Assembly: GCA_910574455.1 (NCBI GenBank)
Contig: CAJSYZ010000008.1
Span: 496,001-560,000 of the forward strand
Source: Trichaptum fuscoviolaceum
Lineage: Eukaryota > Basidiomycota > Agaricomycetes > Hymenochaetales > Trichaptaceae
DNA: 64,000 bases
Reading direction: 5' to 3'
Below, one piece after another: positions 47,354 through 64,000 of this stretch. The translations under genes and the position numbers were made by a program. Numbering within the stretch: position 1 is the first letter of the stretch; every line of letters starts with the position of its first letter. The notes below the pieces were generated by a model. That model did not search any database. It saw nothing but the letters and a program-made list of their open reading frames with translations, and had not been told where the DNA came from.

Positions 47354-48491
47354 ATGGCTCCCAGCATCCAGCTCTCAAGGCGTGGAGATATCACTGATGC
47401 AAAGGTCGGGAATACCAACATTCCCGTGATCGCGGTTGTCGGATTCGGCGTCGCGGGTTCGATCCTTCTCTTCGTTATCATCTGGGTCTCCCTCTCCGTC
47501 TATCGAAAGCGCGCGAAGAAGAAACGCGAGGAGGCTCGCGGGGCGGCTTTCCTCACCGTGAAGGGCGTGATGAAGGAGTCCGTGTCATCATCAGGACCGT
47601 TGCCTGCGTGCGTAGCTCTTCCCAGCCCATCATGCTCCATCACTTCTCTTCTGACGTCTGCTGTTCTGTTCCAGTGACCTTCTCGGTATCAATCAGATGG
47701 GCATCGCGAACGGCTTCTCCAGGGCGAATCTGACAGCCTCAGTCGTCTTGCCCGCCAAGGCGATATACCAGCCAGGCGCATCGCGAGAAGAGATCATCTC
47801 GTATCACGAAGAGCAAGGCTTGATGCCGCGTCCCTTCGCCCCGTTCTCGTTCGCTCTGAATGCAGCTAATGGATCAAACTTGTCTGTATCGTCCACGCTG
47901 CAAGGCTCGACAGCACCGTCGAAGGGCGGATCGACACTCGGAGGGTCGAGCGATAGCTTCACAGGCGAGGGCAGGAGATCAATCGACAAGCGCGTATCGA
48001 CGCAATCCTTCTCCGCCTCCGCCGCCCGCCTCCAGCCGGCCCACAATCGTAACTCATCCATGTTCTCCGCCTTGCGCGACTCCATCCGCGACTCGTTTTT
48101 CGGCCTGGGTGCGCCCAACCGGCCGGGCTCCGCGATGTCCTCGATGTCTGGCTCCTCCTCGCTCTTATCCGCCGGGGGTGTCCAGACACGGCGCGTGCAC
48201 CAGATCTTTACGCCCATCCTCCCGGACGAGCCGACGCTGGTGATCGGAGAGCGCGTCGCTGTGCTCCGCTCGTTCGACGACGGCTGGTGCGTGATCGGCC
48301 GCGATAAACTGTTCGGCCAGCCCGGCGACGTGGAGCTCGGGACCGTCCCCGCGTGGTGCTTCGTCAAGCCGATGAAGGGCCTCAAGTCCGAGCGGCCCGT
48401 GCGGAGCTCGAGTCTCGGCGTGACGGTGCAGGTCGACCTGGATGGCCCGCAGAAGCCGCGCGACGATATCATCTCATGGTCGAACTTCTAG
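47354..48491 (+). CDS. Fus1-like single-pass membrane protein with C-terminal SH3 domain
   Basis: Two exons (47354-47607, 47675-48491) close in frame, 356 aa. A short N-terminus is followed by one transmembrane helix (about residues 24-46, VIAVVGFGVAGSILLFVIIW core), then the basic stop-transfer YRKRAKKKREEAR. A long Ser/Gly-rich linker leads to an SH3 domain at about 280-335, with visible blocks ILPDEPTLVIGERVAVLRSF, DDGWCVIGRD and GTVPAWCFVKP (the ALYDY-like strand is degenerate, the WC..R and P..YV-like parts are clear). This layout is that of fungal Fus1-like proteins, which sit in the plasma membrane and recruit partners through SH3. Fus1 acts in cell fusion during mating in yeast; the role here is inferred only from layout. 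Confidence 0.82.
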
Positions 48492-49299
48492 TCTTCTGCG
48501 ACGGATGTCGAAGAACGAACAACGAGTCGAGACACACCTAAGCTGTACATTCAGAATCCCCCTCATAGATCTCCCAGCAATTAATTTTTTCCTCACCTCT
48601 GCTATGAGGAGACGCCGCCTCTCAGTTCAATGTTGAACCCCCCTCACGACCAGTCACGACCATATCCCACACGATTCTTCATTCACCTTCATTTACCTGC
48701 TCCATACGCAATACACGTTCGGCATGCCACCACTGGCAGTTACGCGTGCTTCGCTTCGCAGCCCGCCACTTCATCGACCAGGCAGCTAAGCCTGCACATC
48801 GATGTCACCTTGCGATTGCTCCCGCTCTCGCTAATTACCCAACAGCAGCACTGTGTCGGCATGCCAGTGCCCTTGCGGCGCCTTTTTATTTTCAAATTCT
48901 CCGACTACCCCCGGCCGGCCATGCGCATTCGTGCTTGTCACACGTTGATAGCTACCGCCATCGACCGTATCCTTCATGTCTATTTGCCCGCCCTGTCATA
49001 CGACATATTACGACATATGTCAGGCTATGTCAGGCTCTTATTACTTACTTATTTGCTCTCCCCACGCACGCATGCTTTCTTGATCGTAATCACTTCTTTT
49101 TTGAGCCTTGATCTTCGGCGTTATTTTTCTTGTTTTTCCCTCTCGTCCGGATGCGCTGGAACTCTTGTTTGCATTTGTAAATCGCACCCCTCCGTCTTGT
49201 TCTCGCAATGCTTGGCGTTGCAGCGTAAGCTATTTACTTCTCCAGCACCAGATACCACTTCCCCCTGCCCCTAGTCGGGCTGCTGCTAAAGCTGACGTT
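48492..49299. other. 3' flank and spacer, C/T-rich
   Basis: About 800 nt downstream of the SH3-protein gene. A long + strand frame (to 49274) is a composition effect of C/T-rich sequence; it has no motif and no splice pattern. Confidence 0.4.
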
Positions 49300-49990
49300 T
49301 GTCTAGTTTGTATCTTCTTGATCAGAGCCGCAAACTCTAATTAACTCTCATACCATTGCATGTACTTCGTAGATAAACCTATTTCCTGATAACATGACTA
49401 TCACTCGCTGCTGACTGTCTCATTGCTTTCTTAATTTGCGGTAAGTACATATGTCGACTAGACTCAAAGGGTGTTTGTCTTTGTCGTGGTCATTCGGTCC
49501 GGGGGAATAACCTATGAAGACATTGCAGTGGATTCTGTATCTTTGCCACCTTTACCGACTGATTCAAGTTCACGGCAAGTTCAAGCTTCAGATTGTTAGT
49601 CTCGAATCCATTACAATTAATCAAGAACTGGTGCGAATTCAAAGGGAGAGATCCTTTGGGCTGCACTCTGTGATTTCCATGCACTCAACCCGCCCGTTCT
49701 GATCACAGAAAGTAGATATTCTGTGTTAAGATAGCAGCTGTGACCTTCTGATTCCGGAGCTGAACGATTAAGGATTTAAATCGGAACCGAAAAAGATGAT
49801 GGACAAGCATGATCGCCGCTATGTCATTCTATTTTAAAGTTGTCTATAGGTCGTTTGTATCTTCTTAATCAGATCCGCAAGCTCAACACAACTCTCATGC
49901 CATTAATCCCAGTGCATTCACAATGTAAAAGTGAATCTATTTCTTGGAACTAGTAACACGGCTACGTTTTGTCATTTGCCTAGTTACCTC
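49300..49990 (-). pseudogene. Decayed partial copies of the neighbouring small helical gene
   Basis: On the minus strand 49600-49500 encodes LKLELAVNLNQSVKVAKIQN, which matches LELAVRQSAQMTEMQ of the gene at 50191-50908. Two further stretches, 49306-49420 and 49853-49990, resemble each other (tttgtatcttctt.atcaga.ccgcaa.ctc) in the same orientation and may be copies of the same 3' part. None has an intact frame. Confidence 0.5.
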
Positions 49991-50190
49991 TATAAATCGC
50001 TATGAGTATGATACAAAACAAAGTTGCATGTGTCTCTAAGAATTATATACTATTTATAATCAAGATTTACAATGAAGAAGCTGCGGAATAGTGCTTTCGC
50101 ATGGAAAGCTGTGATTATGGTTAGAAAATACGGTACACATCGGACGACTACAATTAACAGTAAGAATCAATCTCGGACCCAAACACTGGT

Positions 50191-50908
50191 CAATAGAAGC
50201 CTGGAAATTTGAGTATATAGCATACACATCTCTTCCCAAATGTTCGTAGACACATACTGTTTAGATCCACAGAGATTTTGTCTCTGTCGAGATCATTCGC
50301 ACGAAGAAATTTGTCCAAATATCTCAGAGTTCTCTGCATTTCCGTCATCTGTGCCGATTGCCTCACGGCAAGTTCTAGCTTGAGGGAGGCACAGTAAGTA
50401 TGAATGTGAATCCAACTAACAAAATAAGACGTACGAGAATCTTTGAATATGCATGGTCAATTCTCTTCAGAATGAGTATCAGTTCTTGGAAACTGTCGCC
50501 GGCATCCATCAAGCTCCGTATCCTTTTCCAACAAAGTGACAAGCCCTTCTTTCTGGGAACAGTCCAGCTTTCGCAGACTTCTTGTATTTCTCGAAGATCA
50601 CTACATGAAACCCAAATTCAGATAGGTGTCGAAATGATACAGAACATATGTAGATATCAACACTTACGATTGCAGACCATCTAATATCATATCTAAGATC
50701 ACTTCTTGTCTTTGCACCACATCCTCAAATTTAGCCAGAGATCTTTCGATTTCTTGCTTCACATCTCTTAACCGAGAATTGTTGAGGGCTCGCTGATGAC
50801 AACTCAGCTCCGTTCAATGGTATAGGGCACAAAGCATACCATTTTTACGGCGTTCCGGATATTCCATAAGACTCCGACGACAGTCAAAACAGTAGAGCTC
50901 GGATCCAT
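50191..50908 (-). CDS. Small all-helical protein, unknown function
   Basis: Five exons close in frame: 50908-50840, 50792-50668, 50600-50435, 50378-50258, 50201-50191, giving 163 aa. The introns are 47-67 nt with good borders. The first exon encodes a hydrophobic amphipathic start (MDPSSTVLTVVGVLWNIRNA). The rest is predicted helical and charged, for example RLRDVKQEIERSLAKFEDVV, SDLREIQEVCESW and MTEMQRTLRYLDKFLRANDL. A short N-terminal helix followed by a helical bundle recalls fungal N-terminal signalling domains (HeLo or SesA types of NLR-like proteins), but no diagnostic motif is seen. Related fragments next door suggest a locally duplicated family. Confidence 0.5.
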
Positions 50909-52175
50909 TGTCCATGAAGCTTGCTGTTGATGCTGAAGGAGAAACCCTCCCCAGTCGAACATTCAGCGACCTTTATGCACTGGCGGCTGTATGAGTTTAA
51001 TGCGGTTTGAGGCCATAACAACCCATATAGGCTCCACAAAGCGAGAAGCAGAACCTAAGTTCAGTAGGCTAAGTTTTCTGCATTGTTAACTTAGTGTTGT
51101 TTTCAGCACGGATGTGCCTTAGATGACAATGAGGCGGGTGTCCTATCTCCTTTGGATAGTGGGTCTAGAGAAAGAAAGACCAAAGCCGCGATGAGCACTG
51201 ACGAAGCGGTGTGCTGGTCTCGGGATACTCTTCCGTGAAGTACCCAAAAGAGCATCAATGTAGCCACTCTTAACTAGGGTAAGGTTCGCCGAGTGTCATC
51301 ACTGAGCGGATGACCGCGAGAGGATCGTTGGTGGTATACGCCGTCTACAGAGCCAGTCGCCGACATGTTTGTCCGAAGAACTCGCCTACCCTTCCAGGGC
51401 GGACCTTTATGACTCGGAGTGACAAGAATAAAGGTCGAATGGTCCAAAACAACTTGTACCCGCAGCAGGAAGTCGGCGAGTCGGGGTCGGGCTAACGCGA
51501 TGATTTCGGCAAAAACCCAAAGATGGCAAATGCCAGAGCAGACACAATCCAAGCAGAGTATGCACCTACCGTTGGCCTACGGAAATCTGATCACAGTGGA
51601 GATGCTCTGTCCATCGGGATATTTTTTGTTTCCGTGTCCAAGTCAAAGAAGAGTCTCAGTATTGCACTGAAGAAGGTTACCAGGTTTTCAACTTGAACCT
51701 GATTATGTCATCTGTTTCCAGGCCACCAATTTAGGATCAGTTGCTTCAAGTTTTGACCAAATTTGACTTTCAGTCTTTTGCCTTCACTGTCAACCTCGAA
51801 TCTTCCTTCTCACCCACTGCCACTACTTCATATCATCTCTAAACCTTGAAATCCGAAGACCCTCTAATCGAAAGGCACCTCGATGTATCTCCGAAGGAAT
51901 GAAATACTCTAATTTTGGTTGATGGTTGCGTGCTGCGGTAGAGACTTTTTTGGATAGGTCGATCCGATGGCCGAGGTCGGACAACATACGGGATTATGCA
52001 ATTGGCATTAGTCTATGGGCAGTGAGAACCAGTGACGTCCAAATCCTCGATCGGCAGCCCGCTGCCGACACTTTCATAGAAATGCTATAAACTTAGATGC
52101 AAGCAGCATGGTATACCTGAAAGCCAGGCCCCGCACCTCCGTGCATTTCCCTCACTCTCCCCAACGCCAACGTCG
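50909..52175. other. Intergenic region between small helical gene and ABC transporter
   Basis: 1.27 kb between divergent genes. Frames at 51274-51552 (-) and 51310-51670 (+) overlap and lack motifs. The last 100 nt is C-rich (ctcactctccccaacgccaa) as a 5' leader. Confidence 0.4.
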
Positions 52176-58501
<6,326 letters not shown>

Positions 58502-58727
58502 TGTTTCTTGATACGTCTACCTCGTCACGAGCTATGTTTAGAATTGTTAGAGAATAGATAGAGTTACATGTATACTAACCGAGAGAAGACTGCTATTGAT
58601 CACGTTCACATTTTCCTGTGGGCGGAATACCGTATTTTCCGCTTTCCAGTTCCTCATATTTGAGAGTTGGCGAAGTCTCGGAGAGTGCTCGGTGAAGAAG
58701 CAATATGTTGACCTTCTGAGGAGTGAA

Positions 58728-58737
58728 ATATAAAAAC
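58728..58737 (+). promoter_or_regulatory. TATA-like box of the carboxylesterase gene
   Basis: atataaaaac lies about 35-40 nt upstream of the esterase ATG at 58771. The match is good, but so short a distance to the ATG means a very short leader; it may instead be AT-rich chance sequence. Confidence 0.3.
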
Positions 58738-58770
58738 AAGCATAAGTCAACGGTAGTAGCCCCAGGCAAA

Positions 58771-60923
58771 ATGTGCTTGTCGAAACTGGTTGCTGTATTT
58801 CTCCTACTGGCAAGTTCTAGCATCGCCGTTCGTGCTGCAGATACCCCTTTAGTCCAAACAACCTCGGGTAAGGTCCAGGGATTTCTCGATACAAACACTA
58901 CCTCTGTTCCTTTGCACAAATGGTATGGTGTTCGCTTCGCACAGGACACGACTGAAGCAAATCGTTGGCTCCCACCGAAGCCTTATTTTGACGGGACGGC
59001 CATCTTCAATGCAACGGTATATGGTCCGGCGTGCCTCCAAGGTAGAGCGAATGGTGGAAACGGGACGAGTGTGCAAAGCGAGGATTGTCTGAGAATCAAT
59101 GTCATCGCACCCGTTGGTGCGAAGAATCTTCCAGTTTACATATATTCATAGTAAGTCAAAGGATGTTGTTTGAGTTTATAAATGTACTCATGCACTTCTA
59201 CAGTGGAGGGGGCTTTGATAGCGGAGCCTCTTCTGACCCGAAAATTGACGGATCGTTCCTCGCTGCGAAAGGAATTGTCTTCGCCAGCTACAATTATCGC
59301 CTTTCCCTGTGGGCTTGGCCGCATGCCCAAGAAATTGCTGATGCAGGGGAGACCCAGAACTTCGGACTGTTGGATACGAGGGCCGCCGTTGAGTGGATTC
59401 GGGATAACGCAGAGAATTTCGGCGGAGATCCGACTAAGATAACTCTCGGAGGTAAGAGGCGCGAGCACATATTTAAGGTGTCGAGTGCTGAAAATCAGGG
59501 AGAAAGGCGAATCTGTTGGGGCAGGTAGCTCAAGTCATGCAACTTAGTCAGGACATGGAACTGATATTCTGCACAGAGATGACCAACCTGTATATGTCTG
59601 CTTGGCCAAATGACCCTATCATCAGAGGGGCAATAATGCAAAGTTCTGATAGTAAGAATTATAAAACTTTACCTGCGGGACCCTCTGACCCCTTCGAATA
59701 GCATCTCAGCCACAATGGCAGATCGGATCTCAACTGGAGGCCATTTCAAAGAATCAGTCATGTCCACTCGGAAAAGGTCAACTGGACTGCCTCAGAACGA
59801 AGGATGCTTTCGCTCTTCAGTCTATACTGCTTTCGTCTGGGAACCAGTTCCAGCCCGTCATAGACAACATCACTGTCTTCAAGGACTATGTCAAGCAGAC
59901 TAAGGAGGGTCGAACGGCGAGGATCCCTCTACTCGTCGGCACCAACAAAGTGAGTCGCATGAAAGACTTAGTCATGGAAGCAATCTTGAAGTTTCATTAA
60001 GGACGAGGGAACGCTCATTGTCAACAGTGAACCGACGGCATTTACAAACGAGAGTGCTTACTTGTGCGTTCATGTTTCACGCCGGATCCTCCTCTATTTT
60101 CTGAAGAAGCTGAGATGAATCACAGATCAAGCAACAACTTTAACTTCCCATTCGCAAACTTCACTAAGGTATTAGAAATGTACCCAAATCCTTCGACAAC
60201 ATATCCTTCGGTGTATAACGCAACATCGGCAATATGGAGAGACGCCCACATGCTTTGCCTCGCGCACAACCTTGGCAAATGGAGGACAGAAGCATTAAAA
60301 CTACCTGTCTGGCGCTACCGATTCGATTTGGTGGCCAATAACCTGAACTCACAAGGAGCATCGATTGGAACATTTCACGGTGAGCCACTCTACCAAACGT
60401 TTGAGACGGAAGTGTAATTGTTCCACAGGCGAAGACATCCGCTTTGTCATGGGGTGGGTCAAGGAGCCCAAATGGACAGTAAGCTCAGCTGACACTAGTC
60501 CAGGACAACGGACACAATTGTGCTCGATCCACCGTTCGTACCTGTAACTCCGTTTGAGCAAATGGTATCAAATTATATGGTGGAGGCTTGGACGAACTTC
60601 GTAAAAGGTAGACCCTGCCCGACATTTCATTTAATCTTTTTACCCAGATGCTCGTTCATATAGATCCCTCGCTGGGTCCTCGGATTCCTGGATGGGAGAA
60701 GTATGACCCTAAAAACGGCTCGTCGTTGGCAATATTGGGCATTTCGGATTCCGGGGCGATTGCAGGAAACGCAACTGAAGCTGATGAGTCTTGCGAATAT
60801 TGGAATACCATTCTACCAATCTATCCACAGGTGAGTGCAAACAGCATAGCATAATCATTGACGGACTGAAAGGTGGCATAGACATTTCCTCTATGCGGCA
60901 GCTGGACCTGTACTCCTTCTTAA
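58771..60923 (+). CDS. Secreted type B carboxylesterase/lipase
   Basis: Eleven exons close in frame: 58771-59150, 59204-59451, 59507-59524, 59577-59651, 59702-59949, 60002-60063, 60126-60379, 60429-60453, 60504-60607, 60664-60830, 60882-60923, giving 540 aa. The N-terminus CLSKLVAVFLLLASSSIAVRA is a signal peptide. Alpha/beta-hydrolase features are SEDCLRINV, oxyanion-hole YGGGFDSG, EWIRDNAENFGGDPTKITL and the nucleophile elbow GESVGA (Ser about 212). DEG (Glu about 325) and GTFHGED (His about 428) fit the other triad members. Several NxT/NxS sites suggest glycosylation. The family hydrolyses esters of lipids, sterols or plant compounds; the substrate is unknown. The catalytic serine sits on an 18-nt micro-exon. 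Confidence 0.92.
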
Positions 60924-61615
60924 TACTGGCGTTCGGTAGAAATCGACGTCCTCCGTGACCCATTTCCTGTGTTGAATATGACTGCCATTCGCAATGTATA
61001 CGGTGGTCAATGCATTTGCCCTTTATGTAATCAACTCGACAGCACCTCAACCACAAACTAAACGCCACTTCGTTTTTATCTTCAGAACGGTGTCAAACTG
61101 CTACGTCCACTTTGAAATAGAAATCGTCAGATTTTATCTTGTGCCGCACTTGGGAACCCTCTACTGAGACTGATCTCTCGCTTAGTTCCCCTCCCCCCTT
61201 CAGGCACGATTAAGTTCTCGATGGACTCAATGGTTGAGAATCGACATTCCTCGACACCCAAGCTGTGGAGGAGAATAGATGTCGCAGTCTTTTTTCGATG
61301 TTAGCTCGGATATCGCAGAAGGAGATGTCGGAGGATTTGTCACTGAGGTCGCTGTAGAGTTGCGAGAAAAGTCGAACATTTGACGCGTCGCGACGCGTCA
61401 AACCACGCAGAAGGTTTATCTCACGCTTCTGGATTGTTGCCTTGTTGTGACTTGAGATTCAATCTCCGACCATGCTCGTGGTTGTTACTTGTTTTCTCAC
61501 CGTCATCATCCCGCCTGCCGTGCTCGCCGTTCGAAGCAGCGAGCGCGTTTAGATCGACGACTTGCACGCCCCGACGCGCTCTCAGGACGCGCCTCTTGTC
61601 AATACCGGAGAATAC
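60924..61615. other. Intergenic region before DSN1
   Basis: About 690 nt, 3' flank of the esterase gene and promoter of the next gene. A short palindrome acgcgtcgcgacgcgt is at 61383-61398. No gene seen. Confidence 0.45.
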
Positions 61616-63942
61616 ATGCGATCATTCCATTATTCAGGCGGCGGTACACAAGTTGAACAACCAATGTTACCTACCCAGCCGCCAGGAAGTAATGGCGTGC
61701 CCCCATCGAAACGTAAAACACCGGAAGACGGAGAACCATTTGGTAGATCGAACAAGAAGGCCAAGGCAGATGTAAGTTGTACTCTATCTAATGCCCGAAT
61801 TTGCATTCAAGCCGATGCATGTGTAGACTTCAACATTCACGAATGGATCTGTTAAACGAAAGGGTACGTCCGATAACGTACTTCTTGTTTGCTCTTATCA
61901 CTCATATCTCTATCTAGTACCCGGGGAGGAGAAGGTGGGCGGCCTTGTTATAGTGAGGGGACCTCCGACGCGCACGTTCGAACCAAAAAGAGCTGTTTCC
62001 ACATCTCGAACGACTCCGGCTGAGGATCGACCGATAAATTCTGCATCGTCAACTGTCGCGCCATCTTCTTCAAGAATTAACAACAAGCCTTCGTCTTCGA
62101 GTAGGGTGGACACTACATTGCAGTCAAGGAAGGGCAAAGGCCATCCGCCGACGATGGAAGAGGAGGCAGAGGAAGCTGTTGACGAGGATGTACGGCAGAT
62201 GAACTCTGAGGCGGACGAACTACGCTCCCGTGCTAGTCTCGCACATGTCTCTCCCGACGCCCATCGTTTCAAATTCCAGTTTCCTGCGCCTACACCGCCA
62301 TCGCAAGCTAGTAAATCTCGTGTCCGTCAATTACAAGCTGAAGGACCCGGCCCTGGAACACCACCTCATGCTGACATGCGAGACACCCTTATACCTCTAG
62401 TTGAACGTGAGACACCTCAGATAGTGAAGAACAAAATGATGCGAGGCGAACATCCTTCCATGAAACAAGCTATCGGCGCGTCTCAATCAGCATCTGTCAA
62501 GTCGGCGGATGGTAGCCTAAAGCTAGGCGCTACATCTTCCTCACAAGCCTCGGGCCACAGGAGGCGAACGTCAATGAGCATGCGAGGGAAGCGGATAAGC
62601 GCAACTTTTGAAGCCACTGGGATCATAAGTACGGACTTCTCCTGTTGGTATGATATTATCAGGCTTATATTGTCATCAATCGTTAGCGAAACCACACGCG
62701 TCTGTATCAGATACTTCGCTCTACAAACATATCGACACAGACTTACCAGAGGCTGAACGTATCCGTCAATTATTGATCTGGACAACCTCGCGAGCGCTGG
62801 AGCCCCTGTCCGCGGCCGCAGCAAATGGTCGAGGTCGAAAATCCCTGTCGAGCAAACGACCGCCAGACCAGGACCTGCCTCCACTTCCTCCCGGAGGCGA
62901 CCAGCTTCTCAGGGAAGTAGAAGCGGAGTTGATTCGACAGATTGCGGAAAAGAGAATTGACACGAGCGGTTACGGCGGACCATCAGAGGGTAGTTCGAGC
63001 GCATGGGCGTTGAAGGAGAATGAACAGAACGTGCGCAATCGTGCAAGAGAGAAGTTGTTCTCAGAACAGATTGAAGTGTACGTTCTCTATGAACCCGCTA
63101 GCATTCCGTAATTCATAACCAAAGATTGTTACAGGCGCCGGAAAGAAGATGCCGCATGGGTAGAGGTTGGACAGTTCTATGAAACGCACAAGGCAAATGT
63201 GCTTGCTTCGCTCAGCCAACAGCGAAAGGGACGAGCATCCTTATCGGCGAAGGCGAAAGGAAAACAACGCGCGACTTCAATCGAACCAGAGGACCTTGAG
63301 CCTTGGGAGAGTGAATTACCGGAGCAGTTTCGTGGTTCGAAGGGCTACGACGTCGCCAGGTACTTAGTACAAGCAGGCATCGAAGGTGTGAGCAAAGGCG
63401 ATCCTCGAAGAAAAGATTTACTATATATGGTGTGTACTCATCGATATTTAATAAAGAAAACAAACACTGACCCATACCATTTTGCGTCCCAGGAGGATTG
63501 CTTACATTCGGCCGTCAAAGTCGCCCACGAGCTTGTGCAAATAACGGCTTCCGAGCTCGACCGCAGATTTGAACTCCTATCCATATCCCTCGCCCAAACT
63601 TCCACCCCTTCTACAAACCCATCTTCCTCCCACAAACAGTCGACCGTATCTAACTTCGTTCCTCTTCCATCAGCTCCTTCCACTCGCAATCTTGGGCTCG
63701 ATCCTCAGGACTTGCTAAGTGCGATTTCACGCACAGATGCAGCTCGCCCGCGAAGTCAACTCGGCGACGCTGCACGGCGGGCGGCGAAGGATGTTCAACG
63801 CGCGAACGAATCCGTCGTTCAGGGCGGTGAGCACAGTCAGAACCTTTCGGAAAGGAGATTAAAAGATGTTCCACCACCAACACCACGCAAGGCTCCTGGT
63901 ACACCGAAGAGACCTACGACACCTCGCTCGTCAAGAAGATGA
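61616..63942 (+). CDS. DSN1: Kinetochore protein Dsn1/Mis13 (Mis12/MIND complex subunit)
   Basis: Six exons close in frame: 61616-61771, 61827-61863, 61918-62628, 62687-63077, 63135-63429, 63493-63942, giving 679 aa. Dsn1/Mis13 is part of the MIND complex, which links the inner kinetochore (CENP-C, CENP-T) to Ndc80 and microtubules. The N-terminal 280 residues are polar and low-complexity. The Mis13 domain begins at GHRRRTSMSMRGKRIS (about 283-298, basic and Ser-rich, the usual Aurora B/Ipl1 control region) and continues with SLYKHIDTDLPEAERIRQLL and IWTTSRAL. Helical segments follow to about 560. The C-terminal tail is Pro/Arg-rich (PPPTPRKAPGTPKRPTTPRS). The start is the first ATG in the open frame; an upstream stretch is open but has no ATG. 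Confidence 0.87.
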
Positions 63943-64000
63943 GTATCGACTATGTCTATCACCCTGTAATGACGACCATTCATTGTCTATAGTATAGCTT

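Noticed and set aside
47804..48472. 222-codon minus-strand frame
   Set aside because: Antisense to the SH3-protein exon, which has a recognised domain on the + strand.
60429..60504. Esterase intron beginning at GTAAGC (60479)
   Set aside because: It would be only 25 nt long and would shift the frame; using the donor at 60454 (GTGGGT) gives a 50-nt intron and closes the frame to GTTDTIVLDPPF.

Overview
The window is genomic DNA of a filamentous basidiomycete, most probably an agaricomycete (mushroom-forming fungus). The reasons are: genes broken by many introns of about 47-70 nt with GT-AG borders and CTRAY-like branch points; both strands used with no operons; and typical agaricomycete families such as DUF6533-type seven-helix proteins, basidiomycete AAA ATPases and type B carboxylesterases. 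All gene models were read by hand. An exon chain was accepted only if the phase closed at every junction, and I say so where it did not.

Layout. 1-177: N-terminus of a Gln/His-rich protein leaving the window (-). 178-5631: no gene I can defend. 5.6-7.2 kb: one-helix coiled-coil protein of unknown function (-). 10.1-12.6 kb: Pho84-type phosphate transporter (+). 13.0-13.5 kb: fold-back transposon with perfect 170-bp arms and a 9-bp target duplication. 14.0-15.7 (+) and 16.4-18.2 kb (-): two paralogous unknown genes facing tail to tail. 18.7-19.2 kb: fragments of a PPR gene. 19.6-26.5 kb: phosphoketolase (-) and acetate kinase (+) sharing one divergent promoter region. 28.0-29.3 kb: DUF6533 membrane protein gene. 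30.2-32.1 kb: AAA ATPase (-). 33.2-34.6 kb: single-pass membrane protein (-). 35.7-37.3 kb: DHHC palmitoyltransferase (-). 39-40 kb: probable unresolved gene. 41-45.8 kb: three adjacent pseudogenes (PPR protein, coatomer beta', Ser/Thr kinase). 47.4-48.5 kb: Fus1-like membrane protein with an SH3 domain (+). 49.3-50.9 kb: small helical protein with decayed partial copies. 52.2-58.5 kb: 35-exon ABCC transporter (+). 58.8-60.9 kb: secreted type B carboxylesterase (+). 61.6-63.9 kb: kinetochore protein Dsn1/Mis13 (+).

Functional links. The clearest unit is the divergent phosphoketolase-acetate kinase pair. Phosphoketolase cleaves xylulose-5-P (or fructose-6-P) with phosphate to acetyl-phosphate, and acetate kinase turns that into acetate and ATP. 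The Pho84-type transporter nearby brings in phosphate, but a functional link with the pair is only a thought. The 28-37 kb segment is notable because three otherwise well-conserved genes each need one or two small indels to read through. The 41-46 kb segment is a graveyard of truncated housekeeping-gene copies. I found no CRISPR array, rRNA, convincing tRNA or intact transposase gene.
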